A DNA stretch of 64,000 nt, from assembly GCA_937898445.1 (NCBI GenBank), contig CALEJY010000250.1:1-64000 (forward strand), written 5' to 3'. Position 1 is the first letter of the stretch; the number at the start of each line of letters is the position of its first letter. The notes beneath the pieces were generated by a model that did no database searches, had not been told where the DNA came from, and worked only from the letters and a program-made list of their open reading frames with translations. Position numbers and translations under genes: made by a program. Of this stretch, positions 25,747-35,900 are shown in pieces. Source of the DNA: an uncultured Candidatus Melainabacteria bacterium. Its GTDB lineage: Bacteria > Cyanobacteriota > Vampirovibrionia > Gastranaerophilales > Gastranaerophilaceae.

Positions 25747-26913
25747 CTAAAAACTAAATGTGTATTTTATTTGAGATACACTAGCCTTATTTTTTATTTT
25801 ATAAATATAATAATTAACATTATTAATGTTTATTTCTTCTTTATCAAAATCATTTAAATATTCGAATCCGTTTCCGTCTTTTATGCTTTTTAATTCCCCA
25901 TAACTTTTTGGGTAAGCATAGAAAACTCTTTTATCGGAATAAGATAGATTTATTGATTTATTTCCTTTTATTTCTACTAATTTTGTTCCTGCTTTAATAT
26001 TTGTTTCTGTCAAACTATCAATAAATGTTCCATAGTAAAAAGGATAAACAAATGAAAAAGTTATACTAGAACTTCTTGTATTATTCTTACTGTCTGTAAC
26101 TGATAATGTAAAAGTTTTTGTATCTGAAATTGTTGTATTATATGTATAACTTGTATCTTTAACCCCAATCGTACAATCAGTTAAACTAATTGATTTAGGA
26201 GTCATACTTGTAGTCCATGTAAACGTGCAACCGTTTATAGTTTCTACTCCTTTTTCATATACCGTCTTAGATAAATTACTTCTAAAAGAAGTAATAGATA
26301 TAGGTTTATAAGTTAAATCGGAAATTTTTTCACTTAAACTATGTATTCCTTCTTCTATTTTATTCATTCTTACAGAAGAAATTATATCTGCTGTTTTCCA
26401 AAATGTTTTAACATATATTCCATTTTCATCAAATATAGTAACTTCTTCTGCTACATCTCCTACATAAGAAATATCTACTCCTGTTATATCTACTTGCCCG
26501 ATCTCCGAATCATCTTCGTCAAATAATGGCTCTAAAACATGGAATTGATTATAAATAGGAGGAATAGTAATAAATCCATCATCTTCGTCATATAAATCTA
26601 TTTGGAAAACATATGTCCCTACTTCTGCTCTTTCATCTATTAAATCTTCTGTAACAGAAAATTTAGCATATCCATCTTCTACTTTTCTTTTTTCTGTAAA
26701 AAATTTTGTACCATCTGGCTTAATAACTCTAAATCTAGCATATTCGGCATTATAACTAATAATGTAATTAATTTCATTTTCAAATTTAAAACAAGCATTT
26801 TTAATTTCGAAATAATAATCTACGTTTTTATTTTTTCTGTATAGATAAATATTTTTATCCATACTGGCTTTATTCCCATTAACTGTTATCGTATAATTAT
26901 AAAAAATAGCCAT
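25747..26913 (-). CDS. BppU-like baseplate upper protein with Ig-like C-terminus
   Basis: This 388-residue protein has an N-terminal domain (about 1-135) with the BppU/DUF2479 pattern (KNIYLYRKNKNVDYYFEI, ARFRVIKPDGTKFF, and YVFQIDLYDEDDGFITIPP), almost matching the next gene, of which it is a longer paralogue. A short helix (MNKIEEGIHSLSEKISDL, about 188-205) follows, then an Ig-like domain at about 210-300 (CTFTWTTSMTPKSISLTDC) and a final 90-residue domain. BppU proteins link the baseplate to receptor-binding proteins in phages of Gram-positive hosts. The tandem arrangement suggests duplication and different partners for each copy. Confidence 0.75.
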   Translation of the reverse strand: MAIFYNYTITVNGNKASMDKNIYLYRKNKNVDYYFEIKNACFKFENEINYIISYNAEYARFRVIKPDGTKFFTEKRKVEDGYAKFSVTEDLIDERAEVGTYVFQIDLYDEDDGFITIPPIYNQFHVLEPLFDEDDSEIGQVDITGVDISYVGDVAEEVTIFDENGIYVKTFWKTADIISSVRMNKIEEGIHSLSEKISDLTYKPISITSFRSNLSKTVYEKGVETINGCTFTWTTSMTPKSISLTDCTIGVKDTSYTYNTTISDTKTFTLSVTDSKNNTRSSSITFSFVYPFYYGTFIDSLTETNIKAGTKLVEIKGNKSINLSYSDKRVFYAYPKSYGELKSIKDGNGFEYLNDFDKEEININNVNYYIYKIKNKASVSQIKYTFSF

Positions 26914-26923
26914 AAAATATCAC

Positions 26924-27346
26924 CTATTCTGTTGCTTCGCTATCTTCGAAAATAGGTGCAAGTACATGAAACTGTTCTATTACAGGAGGTATGGTTACTC
27001 TCCCTTTATTTGTCGCATTATCATATAAATCTATTTGAAAAGTATATTTACCTATTTCAGACACTTCATCCATAAATTTATCATCTATATTTAATTTAAC
27101 TTTACCATCTTCAATAGGAATATTTGTTATTCTTTTTTTTACACCATTAGGTTTTAAAATTTTTATATCTGCGGTAGAAGCATTTAGACTTTCTATCATA
27201 TCTACTGCATCAATAAATTTAAAAGGAGCATTTTGTATTGTAAAATAATAAGTTATGTTTTTATTATCTTTATATAAATATATGTTTTTATTTAATTTAG
27301 CTTTATCTCCATCTACGGTTATCGTATAGTCATAAAATATTGCCAT
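26924..27346 (-). CDS. BppU-like baseplate protein (short paralogue)
   Basis: This 140-residue protein is essentially only the BppU/DUF2479 N-terminal domain (AIFYDYTITVDGDKAKLNKN, then ADIKILKPNGVKK and YTFQIDLYDNATNKGRVTIP), ending soon after FHVLAPIFED. It is a paralogue of the 388-residue gene 11 bp downstream, without the extra domains. It could form a baseplate ring alone or a mixed assembly with the long form. A GGAGGTGATTT ribosome site precedes the ATG. A terminator lies just upstream, after the holin, so these genes probably have their own promoter or depend on read-through. Confidence 0.75.
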   Translation of the reverse strand: MAIFYDYTITVDGDKAKLNKNIYLYKDNKNITYYFTIQNAPFKFIDAVDMIESLNASTADIKILKPNGVKKRITNIPIEDGKVKLNIDDKFMDEVSEIGKYTFQIDLYDNATNKGRVTIPPVIEQFHVLAPIFEDSEATE

Positions 27347-27364
27347 ACGAAATCACCTCCTTAT

Positions 27365-27393
27365 AAAAAAAATAACGAGGGAAAATCCCTCGT
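27365..27393 (-). terminator. Terminator after the holin gene
   Basis: On the minus strand ACGAGGGA (27393-27386) pairs with TCCCTCGT (27382-27375) around TTT, followed by TATTTTTTTT. An 8-bp perfect stem with a U-tract, placed 5 bp after the holin stop codon. Confidence 0.9.
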
Positions 27394-27397
27394 CATA

Positions 27398-27631
27398 CTA
27401 TTCATCATCGTGTTCATAACCGTTGTTATTCAATATACCTAATCCTACAAATATTGTTAATAAAGAATTCATTAATTGTTCAAAATCATTAGGTAAGCAA
27501 GTAAATCCAAAAGTTTGTGATACTAAAACTATAAGAGATACTACTGATACCCAAAAGTACTTATTTCTTATTTGTTTCTTTAAATTAAGTTTTTTAATTT
27601 TAATTTTTATTTTTTCTATAAACTTATTCAT
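27398..27631 (-). CDS. Phi-LC3-type holin
   Basis: The start is placed at ATG 27631 (77 residues) because AAGGAGGT lies 8-9 nt upstream; a longer in-frame extension is possible but has no site. The N-terminus is strongly basic (residues 1-25, lysine-rich). A hydrophobic segment NKYFWVSVVSLIVLVSQTFG (about 24-43) and a second at about 58-70 (LLTIFVGLGIL) follow, then an acidic tail (GYEHDDE). This is the size and layout of phi-LC3/phage_holin_1 holins, which make membrane holes so the endolysin can reach the wall. It is directly preceded by an XhlA-like gene, the usual partner. The endolysin, however, is 19 kb away. Confidence 0.8.
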   Translation of the reverse strand: MNKFIEKIKIKIKKLNLKKQIRNKYFWVSVVSLIVLVSQTFGFTCLPNDFEQLMNSLLTIFVGLGILNNNGYEHDDE

Positions 27632-27950
27632 CTTCTTTGACCTCCTTATGGTCAATATTTAATTCATTTTCTATTGTATTTAACCTCATTGAATGTTTAA
27701 GCATTATTTTTTCTATTTCAGAGATTCTATTTTTATTTCTTTCATCCTCTTCTCTTGATTCGTTCATTTGTTTTTTTAAATCATTTAATGATTCTAATAT
27801 AAAATCTAATTTAACTTCCACAGTCGCTCTTTCTCTTCCGTTTCTATCGTTTTCTTTGCTTCTAGAAGATAAGAATGACCCTACGCCTATTATCATGGCG
27901 ATACATGAAAATACTAACTCTAAAGATATTGTATACATATTAGAATCCAT
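27624..27950 (-). CDS. XhlA-like membrane/coiled-coil protein of the lysis cassette
   Basis: This 108-residue protein has an N-terminal hydrophobic segment (about residues 6-27, ISLELVFSCIAMIIGVGSFL) and a long charged helical region (about 45-100, KLDFILESLNDLKKQM onward) predicted to be coiled coil. XhlA/hemolysin-type proteins have the same two parts, though usually with the membrane segment at the C-terminus; here it is reversed, as in several Clostridium phages. The gene overlaps both neighbours by about 8-11 bp, so it is translationally coupled to the holin. It probably assists or regulates holin function; a spanin-like or signalling role cannot be excluded. Confidence 0.6.
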   Translation of the reverse strand: MDSNMYTISLELVFSCIAMIIGVGSFLSSRSKENDRNGRERATVEVKLDFILESLNDLKKQMNESREEDERNKNRISEIEKIMLKHSMRLNTIENELNIDHKEVKEDE

Positions 27951-28437
27951 AAACTTCTATCTCTGTCCCTGATTTAAAAGTGAATGAAGTTGAATCGCCA
28001 TATAATTCGATAGATTTTATACCATTTGCTTGTTCTTTTACTACTCTAAAGAATCCATTATCAAATAGAACAGAGCTTTCAAGTATATCTTGGTTAAGAT
28101 ATTTTGTGTCTCTTTCTATAAAAAATCCTTTATCTTCATATGTTTCGTAAATATATCTAGTACCATTAGCATAAGTTGAAGCGACCCCTGAAAACTCAAT
28201 AGTACTATTTATTTTACACATAGGTTTACTTGCTACATTAGAAACAACTTTTCCAACGATTATTATTTTTTCACAATTAAAATCATTACCTTCTGTGTCT
28301 TTATTAATAAATATTTTTGAATTATTTGCAGTTAATTTAACTTCTGATAAAAGCTTCCATTTTTTTTCTTCTTTTACTTCATTATTTTTATTGTCAGAAC
28401 TCTCTTCCGTTCTTCCAACACCTACAAATATTGCCAT
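27940..28437 (-). CDS. Hypothetical structural-type protein upstream of the lysis cassette
   Basis: The start at 28437 (165 residues, MAIFVGVGRTEE) is chosen because GGAGAT lies 7 nt upstream. The first 30 residues are a charged, lysine/glutamate-rich linker. Residues 35-165 are predicted all-beta (KIFINKDTEGNDFNCEKII, then TRYIYETYEDKGFFIERD), resembling a small carbohydrate-binding or tip domain. No family is recognised. It lies between a CmpB-type membrane gene and the XhlA-like gene, overlapping the latter by 11 bp. It could be a minor tail-tip protein rather than a lysis protein. Confidence 0.5.
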   Translation of the reverse strand: MAIFVGVGRTEESSDNKNNEVKEEKKWKLLSEVKLTANNSKIFINKDTEGNDFNCEKIIIVGKVVSNVASKPMCKINSTIEFSGVASTYANGTRYIYETYEDKGFFIERDTKYLNQDILESSVLFDNGFFRVVKEQANGIKSIELYGDSTSFTFKSGTEIEVYGF

Positions 28438-28495
28438 CTTAACCATCTCCTTTTTCTTAAAAATACCTTATTGGTTTATATTAAATTTGATATAT

Positions 28496-28879
28496 TTAAA
28501 ACATATCTCGTAATATATCATCTAATATAATTATAAAATATGAAAGTATAAACCATAAAAAAGAAAAAGGTAAACATATTTGTCCCATAATATTAAACAC
28601 AACATTGGAATAATTCCATATCCCCAATCCTAATTTTATATTCAAAATATATCCAAATATAAATTCAAGGACAGTAATTATTACTGTCCCCAATAACATT
28701 TGATGCCACATTTTCATTTTTGGAGTTATTTCATTGATTAATCCAATAAGAACACTTACTAATCCTCCGAGAACTATCATAGTCCAATGTGAATGTCCTC
28801 TATAAAGCATTTCTAAAAGAAAATAAGATATACCGAATATTATAAAAATAAAAAATTCCTTTTTTAAGAATTTATTCAT
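28496..28879 (-). CDS. CmpB-type (putative ABC-permease-like) four-helix membrane protein
   Basis: This 127-residue hydrophobic protein has four predicted membrane segments (about 7-25, 34-50, 58-78, 95-122). The pattern NIKLGLGIWNYSNVVFNIMG followed by QICLPFSFLW is the signature I associate with the CmpB/ABC_trans_CmpB family (PF06541), frequent in Firmicutes and sometimes in prophages. The molecular role of that family is poorly known, and no ATP-binding partner is encoded nearby. Its position between a tail lysin and the holin region suggests a membrane function in lysis or superinfection control, but this is inference. A proton- or DNA-channel role is possible. Confidence 0.65.
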   Translation of the reverse strand: MNKFLKKEFFIFIIFGISYFLLEMLYRGHSHWTMIVLGGLVSVLIGLINEITPKMKMWHQMLLGTVIITVLEFIFGYILNIKLGLGIWNYSNVVFNIMGQICLPFSFLWFILSYFIIILDDILRDMF

Positions 28880-28880
28880 T

Positions 28881-31800
28881 TTAACTCACTTCCCTTACCT
28901 CTGAATATAATCCTGAAACATATGCTTCCTTTCCTTTAAAATCTATTTTATTCCATCCGTTTGAGCAAGTTCCTAACCAAGTAAAATGACATCCGTTAAC
29001 TGCTTGCCCAATAATATCATAAGAAGTACTTTCGCCTTTTCTTATATTTACTCCGTTTGTAGTTATTACTATTTTATTATTGTTGACTATATCGCCAACT
29101 AAAGCAACAGCATTTAATTCGTCATATGCGTCTGCTGTTTGTTTATCTTGCATGCATATTTTAATATTTAGTGTATCGTCAGTTTCTTCACATCTATCCA
29201 TTACAGTAAATATTTTACCATCCAACTCTGTGTTAGTTCCTTGTAAGAATACTTTACTTCCTAAAGGAATTGAATCTGGAGCAGCACATATTAATTCATT
29301 TGGATATCCTATGCATTCATTGCCCATTGCATCTACAGTTGATGAAGAAGTAGAAGAAGTAGAAACAGTTATTATATCTTGGAATTCTTTTTTTACATTA
29401 TCGTCATCATAAAAATATGGTAATTGGTCATTTTCGATTTTGTAAAAACGAAGATATAATTCAACATTTTTTGCTGTTCCCGGACCAGATCTCAATAACG
29501 TATGTCCTGTATCATGATACCATTGTCTATAAGTCAAATATCCTAAATCCCCATTTTTAAATATTTCTTTAACTTTTTCTTGTACTTGTGAGTTTTGCTT
29601 ACTTAAAGAGCCACTATTAACAAGAGTGTATCCATACTTGTCGCATACATATTTACTACATATAAAATTTAATGCACCTTCACCCATATTATATGCAACT
29701 AAAGAATGTATGATATTCCAGTAATGTTTTTTAGCTTGTTGTCTAAGTTCACTACATCCAAATTCTAATTGTAGTCTTCTACCGCTGTCTGTTGAACCAT
29801 TTAACGTACTCATAGATAATGTTACTTGTTTAGTCGTACCATCTAAGTATTTAATGGTTTGAACCCCTGAATTTACTTTTCCTGAATAAGGATTTTTATA
29901 TCCCTTTACAAATACACTTCTTTCAACTTGCATTAATCCATATCCACTACTACTGGAAGGAGAACCTGCTGTTGGATTCCCTCCGCTTTCTGCTGCGATT
30001 ACCATTGTTACTATTGCAGGGTCTATACCAAATTTCGGAGCAATTTCATTTATTAATGAACTCCATTGTAAAGTATTAGTATAATTAGAAGAATTAAGAG
30101 CAGTTCCAATGTTAAGATTTGTTAATATTTTTTTAGCTTCAGAAATTGAAGTTTTATCTGATTTTGAACTTGTAGGATAATAAGTAGATATATGAGTTTT
30201 ATAAGTCTTGCCTTTAAGTTCTACTGTCCCACTTTCTGTTTTTGTCCAAGGACATTCAGATAAATATGTAATCCAAGGTAATTTACCATGTTTTGACCAT
30301 GTTCTTGAAACACCATTATAACTTTTTTTGAAAGGATTGTTTCCTAGCCCTGTTATTTGAACTTTATTTTTCCAAGAAGGAGTACATTCAATTACTAATC
30401 CTTCGCCTACATATACTCCAATGTGTCCCTTAACCCATACTGCTTCGCCAAGTTGTATATCCTCCCAAGAATCACCATTAGAGGAGTTATAACTTTTTAC
30501 ATCCTTACATACGGCAATACATCCATCTGCATTTACATCTTGTACTCCATTACTACCATAAACCGCTCCACCTAAATTTTGAGTAGTATCTGCGTTCCAA
30601 CCCCAAAGAACTGATTTGATAAGATTGACGCAGTCGAAACTCCAAATTAATTTCCCAGTAGCAATAGCTTTTCTGTAAGCTTCCATTCTGCTGCTTGTAT
30701 AAAACCAAGGATAAGCACTCGCTCTATTAGCAATTAATGCACTTGTAAGTTTTTGTCCTACTGCTCCATATACATACATTGTTTCATGGTCTTGAACTAT
30801 CTCATTTAATTTTGCTACTAATTGATATTGATTTGTAATTTTACCAGTCACCCTCGGAAAGTCTTTAAAACTTATATTAGAAGGAGTAGGTACAACCTCT
30901 ACATTATCACTCATAACATAAGAAATATTATAATCTACTTCATAAGATTGAATAGCGCTATTATCTGTTTTTCTAAAAGTAAATCTAACTTTTTTTGCTT
31001 CCGCAGGTACTAATTCATCGAATATGGTATCTCCTACACTTTTATAAGATAAAAGTCCATTGCTTGAATTATAATAAAGCACATTTGCAATTACCATATT
31101 TTTATTTTTTAATTTAAGTTTTATACCTTTTACATTTCCTAAATTTATATATCCTTTATTCCTAACATAATTATTTGAATCGACATTTGCTCCTGTAGAC
31201 AAAGATATATTACCATTTTCTAATAAATTTTCAGTAGGTGTTTCAGTTGGGTCATCTCCTATGTCCCATCCTCCGCCCCCACTAGACGAAGCTGTTAATT
31301 GAGGTCTCGATATTAAGCTGATCTTTTCAGTAGATGTATTTGATAAAGCAACTTTCCTTAAACCATTTACATTTGTATCATTTGAGACATCATAGACATA
31401 TATAACACCACTTTCTATACTTGATACTAATGCGACATGTCCGATTCTCATAAATCTTGTTCCCCATGTACTTACCTGATTGACTGGAGTTTCAGAATAA
31501 AATATTATATCTCCAACTTGTAGATTTTTAAAATTTTCACCCCAATATTCTTTAGGAAGAATCCATCCTTGTTGTATACAATATCTAGCTTGTTCAGATG
31601 ATGTTCTAGGTAATTCGATGGCATATGAACAATTAGAAGTTCTAGCATTATTTGAACTAGCCCAATTTAAATATTTAGAATCAGAATAAGTTATGTATCT
31701 ATAAGCTAAAGAAATTAAAGTTGCATCATCAATATAATATTTCCCACTTGAATTTGTTACATCACTCTTAGAACTTACAGAAGATAATATTGTATTTGTT

Positions 31801-32735
31801 CCATAACAAAAATCAGAGGCACTATCAATATATGATTTTGCTACTCCTACTATATTACTACCTCCAGTAAAATTAGATAAGTTTGCAACATATCCATAAC
31901 TCGCACTATATACCTTACCTATTAATCTTGTTCCACCATAAGAAATTTCTATTCTGTAATCCGTAGAGATTCTAGGAATAAATGCTCCGAAAATACAGTC
32001 ATCTCCAACCATATATAAACTTGTAGATTGAGAAAATTTCATCGGAGTGTTATCTCTTGTTCTAAAATTAACAACCGCATTATAATCAGGCAAAGGAACT
32101 TCTGTACTATTTACCAATAAAGATAATGAACTTAATGTTCCAAATATGTATATATTGTTTGTTCTAGCTATAACCGAAGCTTTAGAAGAAGTTTTATCAA
32201 TATTTGTTGTTACTTGAGTAGGAGCGGTTACTCCATCTCCGTCTACTGTTATACTTTCACCTCTTGGAAGTCCTAAACTCAATATAAAATTATTATCTGT
32301 TGGTTCTTCTATTACGGCTGTAGCTTCTGAACCTGCTGGTAGTGTTGTTACAGTCCCTATTTTTATAGAAATATCTGTTGAGGAACTTCCACCGCCACCA
32401 CTACTACTTCCGCCACCAATATCGGCAACGGAAAATAAATTTATCCAGTTTTTCTCACCTTTATGTCTCCATTTAACCCATACACCATCAAAGACCATTT
32501 CTACTTCCCCTGATCCTTCTGTGGCTGATATTGGTAAAGTTGCTCCATCTCCGATAGTAGTCCCATCTTTTGATTGTAAGAATATATTATTATTTGCATT
32601 TATTTTTATATCTATAGGAACTGCTTTTAATAGGTCTTGTACTTTTATTCTTTTAGTACTTTCCGTATCTTCTATTATAAGAAAATCATCTTCGGAATAT
32701 ATACTTTTAATATTTAAATCTTCTATAAAACTCAA
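28881..32735 (-). CDS. Multi-domain virion peptidoglycan hydrolase (two NlpC/P60-like, transglycosylase, 3D and SH3 domains)
   Basis: This 1,284-residue protein starts at TTG 32735 behind GGAGG 8 nt away. Residues 1-120 are a fibre/baseplate attachment region with Gly/Ser linkers. A first NlpC/P60-like cysteine-peptidase-type domain is at about 330-475 (C369, H433 in RIGHVALVSS). A second at about 690-800 has C702 (WSFDCVNLIKS), H771 and E783. A lytic-transglycosylase domain spans about 890-1090, with E916 (VIAAESGGNP), GYGLMQV at 931 and AYNMGEG at 1014. A 3D/beta-barrel domain is at 1140-1215 (SIPLGSKVFLQG, D1180). A C-terminal SH3 domain covers 1222-1281 (NGVNIRKGESTSYDIIGQ). It probably opens the cell wall during DNA injection. 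Several catalytic folds in one chain are unusual. Confidence 0.8.
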   Translation of the reverse strand: MSFIEDLNIKSIYSEDDFLIIEDTESTKRIKVQDLLKAVPIDIKINANNNIFLQSKDGTTIGDGATLPISATEGSGEVEMVFDGVWVKWRHKGEKNWINLFSVADIGGGSSSGGGGSSSTDISIKIGTVTTLPAGSEATAVIEEPTDNNFILSLGLPRGESITVDGDGVTAPTQVTTNIDKTSSKASVIARTNNIYIFGTLSSLSLLVNSTEVPLPDYNAVVNFRTRDNTPMKFSQSTSLYMVGDDCIFGAFIPRISTDYRIEISYGGTRLIGKVYSASYGYVANLSNFTGGSNIVGVAKSYIDSASDFCYGTNTILSSVSSKSDVTNSSGKYYIDDATLISLAYRYITYSDSKYLNWASSNNARTSNCSYAIELPRTSSEQARYCIQQGWILPKEYWGENFKNLQVGDIIFYSETPVNQVSTWGTRFMRIGHVALVSSIESGVIYVYDVSNDTNVNGLRKVALSNTSTEKISLISRPQLTASSSGGGGWDIGDDPTETPTENLLENGNISLSTGANVDSNNYVRNKGYINLGNVKGIKLKLKNKNMVIANVLYYNSSNGLLSYKSVGDTIFDELVPAEAKKVRFTFRKTDNSAIQSYEVDYNISYVMSDNVEVVPTPSNISFKDFPRVTGKITNQYQLVAKLNEIVQDHETMYVYGAVGQKLTSALIANRASAYPWFYTSSRMEAYRKAIATGKLIWSFDCVNLIKSVLWGWNADTTQNLGGAVYGSNGVQDVNADGCIAVCKDVKSYNSSNGDSWEDIQLGEAVWVKGHIGVYVGEGLVIECTPSWKNKVQITGLGNNPFKKSYNGVSRTWSKHGKLPWITYLSECPWTKTESGTVELKGKTYKTHISTYYPTSSKSDKTSISEAKKILTNLNIGTALNSSNYTNTLQWSSLINEIAPKFGIDPAIVTMVIAAESGGNPTAGSPSSSSGYGLMQVERSVFVKGYKNPYSGKVNSGVQTIKYLDGTTKQVTLSMSTLNGSTDSGRRLQLEFGCSELRQQAKKHYWNIIHSLVAYNMGEGALNFICSKYVCDKYGYTLVNSGSLSKQNSQVQEKVKEIFKNGDLGYLTYRQWYHDTGHTLLRSGPGTAKNVELYLRFYKIENDQLPYFYDDDNVKKEFQDIITVSTSSTSSSTVDAMGNECIGYPNELICAAPDSIPLGSKVFLQGTNTELDGKIFTVMDRCEETDDTLNIKICMQDKQTADAYDELNAVALVGDIVNNNKIVITTNGVNIRKGESTSYDIIGQAVNGCHFTWLGTCSNGWNKIDFKGKEAYVSGLYSEVREVS

Positions 32736-32912
32736 CTAATTCACCTCCTTACTTCCTTCATCTAAATAACTTTGTAATAATGCGGTTAATTTTTTAATTT
32801 CTTCTTCTTGTTGCTGTATTAGAGCTTCTTTTAATATTACTATTTCTTGAAGCTCTAATACCCTTTCTAATGCTACTTTGTACGCATATTCTGTTTTAAC
32901 TTGTTTATTCAT
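32736..32912 (-). CDS. Small coiled-coil protein between fibre and tail lysin
   Basis: I read this 58-residue ORF directly from the sequence. It starts at ATG 32912 and its TAG stop (32738-32736) abuts the TTG start of the tail lysin. Nearly the whole protein is a predicted helix with hydrophobic heptads (ALERVLELQEIVILKEALIQ, then EEEIKKLTALLQSYL), so a trimeric or dimeric coiled coil is likely. The AAGGAGGT near its 3' end serves the lysin. It may be an assembly or linker peptide for the tail tip, as small coiled-coil ORFs often sit between fibre genes; it has no recognised family. Confidence 0.6.
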   Translation of the reverse strand: MNKQVKTEYAYKVALERVLELQEIVILKEALIQQQEEEIKKLTALLQSYLDEGSKEVN

Positions 32913-32926
32913 AAAACCACTCTCCC

Positions 32927-35900
32927 TTATTTAGTAATAGTTATTTCTAATTTAAGTCCGTCATAATGAGAATATTGATTTTGAGGATTTCCATTATCAT
33001 CAACATAGAATTGAAGTTCGCTTGCTCCATTTAATAAAGCGCTATTTATTGATGTACTACTTATAGGTATTGTTTTTATATCTCCTCTAGCAAATTTAAC
33101 ACTACTATTTTGATAGAAACTAGAATAAGAACCTGTAGTTGGATTACCAAATCTCATTACTGGATATGGAACTGCTGCAGCTATACCATGACTTGTAGAT
33201 AATCTGTGACAAGTTAATGAAATACTATCTATTGATTTTGCAGAACTTAAAAAGTCTAGTGCATCTTGAGGTAAAGTAGCTTTTCCTCTGTGTTTCTTAT
33301 AAGTTTTATATCTACCTTGCGCTATTTTACCAGTAAATCCTGAAGTAGCTAATCCTGTTCCTTCAGGTATACTCTTTAGATTGATTAATGTAAATGTCTT
33401 AGTTACTGTTGATGGTTCAGTAACTTCTCCACCACCAGTACCTCCACCACCAGATGAATTATACCAATTATCTGTATCTGTTTCAGTTAAAGTCCCTCTT
33501 TGATGTATAAAACCTCTATTGATACTATCGTTTTGTTCTGTTGTTGATGTAATCATACCTCCGGAAACTATCATTCCTCCGTCTATTGCTGTTCTTCTGT
33601 ATTTTGTTTTTCCTTTAGTATTAAAGAAACAAATTTGTGAAGCATTTATACTTGATACTGGAGTTTCAAAATGAAGCAAATCACATAACCCTACGATACC
33701 TCTCGCTCCATTAGTGTATTTTGCAAAAGCACCAAAATAACTTGTATTAGTAGTTGAAAGATTTTTACTTTTAAACCCAGTAATTTGACAATAACAATTA
33801 TCTACTACAATCGTATCTAATCCTTTTGATTCATAAGAGTATAATGTTGCTCCATCAGTCGAAGTTAATTGTTTATTACCTTCTAATATAGTATCAATAG
33901 TATTATTTCTTATATTAAAATTACCATATGCTATACAACTTTTATCGTAATTCAATTTTAATGAGCCATGTCCCAAAAATCCTTCTACACGAACATCCTC
34001 ATTGTATGTCCCTGCAGCTATTTCTATGACGATATTTTCATTATCAAAATATGTTCCGTATTTTTCTTTTATGGTATTTAAAACTTCATTAATAGAACTA
34101 GCTTTATTATTAGAATCTTCTCCTTGCCCGTTTCCTGTCTTAGTTTCTGCTACATACCAAGTTTTAGGCATATTTGTTTCAGCAGTACTTTTAACTAAGT
34201 TTGTACCATTAATTTTGTTTGTATTTAGATTTGAAATGAAACACTCATCCATAGTAAAATATGCTATCGGTGTACCATTTGATTCTTTAAAGATATATAG
34301 TCCTCTACCATTAATATTAGTTCTTGCCATTGGAGTAGAACCATCTATAACTTCACCATTATCGTCAAAACTTGATTCATCATACATTTTCACTACTATA
34401 CCTTCGGAAGAAACAGTAGTTATATTGTTTTCTATTTTACTATTCATATTTGTGAATCTTAATGTGAAGTCATCAATTGTTTGAGTCAAGGAACTTTGTC
34501 TTGCAAAAACAACAGAGCCATCTGATTCTTTAGCTTCTTTAACAGTATTAATAATTTCTGTAGGAGTTAATTTTGAAAGGGATTCGTTTGTAGTTTTTTG
34601 ATATGTATCTAAGTTTTCTGATATTTCCCCAACTTTAGTAGTTATTTTACCTATTTCTGTAGTAATAGATTGGTATTGTTCCATTCTTTCACTACGTTCA
34701 TCATTTATTTTTTTATCTGAAATGGCATCAATAGCCTCATTTACTCTCTTTTTATAATTAGAAAGAGCATCTCTATATTTTGTCATTGCAGTATTAATTT
34801 TGTTTCTATCAGAATCGTCTACGATACTTGTTTTTTGAAGTAAAGTGTTAATTTCATTTACTAATGCTGTGTGCATAGAGACATAATTATCATATGCAGT
34901 TTTTAAATTTGTTTTTGGAGTGGTAACACTATCTTTATCAACCAGATCTCCATTGTTGTATACAGAGGCATAATCAGCATCTATATCTAGTTTTTCAGTT
35001 TGTAATGCCTGCAAAGATTGTTTAATGCTTAATTTTTCTGCATCACTTAATATACCGTCTTTGAATACTCCGTCTAAATTAGTTTGTAAATCAGATATTG
35101 TTTTATTAATATTGTCGATATTTTTTTGTAATTCATCTTTAGTTTTTTCAACAAAAGTCTTTATACTTTCTTGAACCATTTCTGAATAAACCACACTATA
35201 ATTTTTCAATGCAGTATCGTGGTCTTCGATATATGGATTTAAGATATCTCTATCTTCTGTAGATAACATATCCGTTCTAGCTAATAAATTATCTAAAGCT
35301 GTGCATAATGCATCATATTTTTGAACATATGTATTATATGCATTTGTAAGTTTTGTTTTACTATCATTTGATAAGTTTTGTAACATATCATTATATTTAG
35401 TAGTTACTGCATCTTTTTTAGTTTTAAAAGTATTAAAATTTTCTCTTATTTGAGCCTTTTCTTCATTTGTTAATACGGAATCATCAAATATATCTTCCAT
35501 ACTATCATTTAAAGATTCTAAAGCTTCTTCTACTTCAACTATTTCTTTATTCATTGCAGATTTTAAATTATCTAAAATATTCTTAGTAATATTATTCATA
35601 ACAACTTGATGTTGTTGTGTAAAAGCATCTAATTTAGTTTTATAGTTATCATAGGCAGATGTATAACTGTTTCTTAAAGCAGTAGTTATTCTGCCTGTTG
35701 AATTAATAATATCATTAATTTTAGAAACATAATTGTTGTAGGCTGTTTCATAATGATTATAAGCTCGTTTATAATTTGCTCTCGTTAAAACAGATAAATT
35801 CTTATTTTTCCAAATTTCAATATATTTATTTTTTAACTCAACTTTTGAAAGTTCTAATTCTTTTAATTGTGATTGAAGAATTCTTCTTTCACTTTTATCA

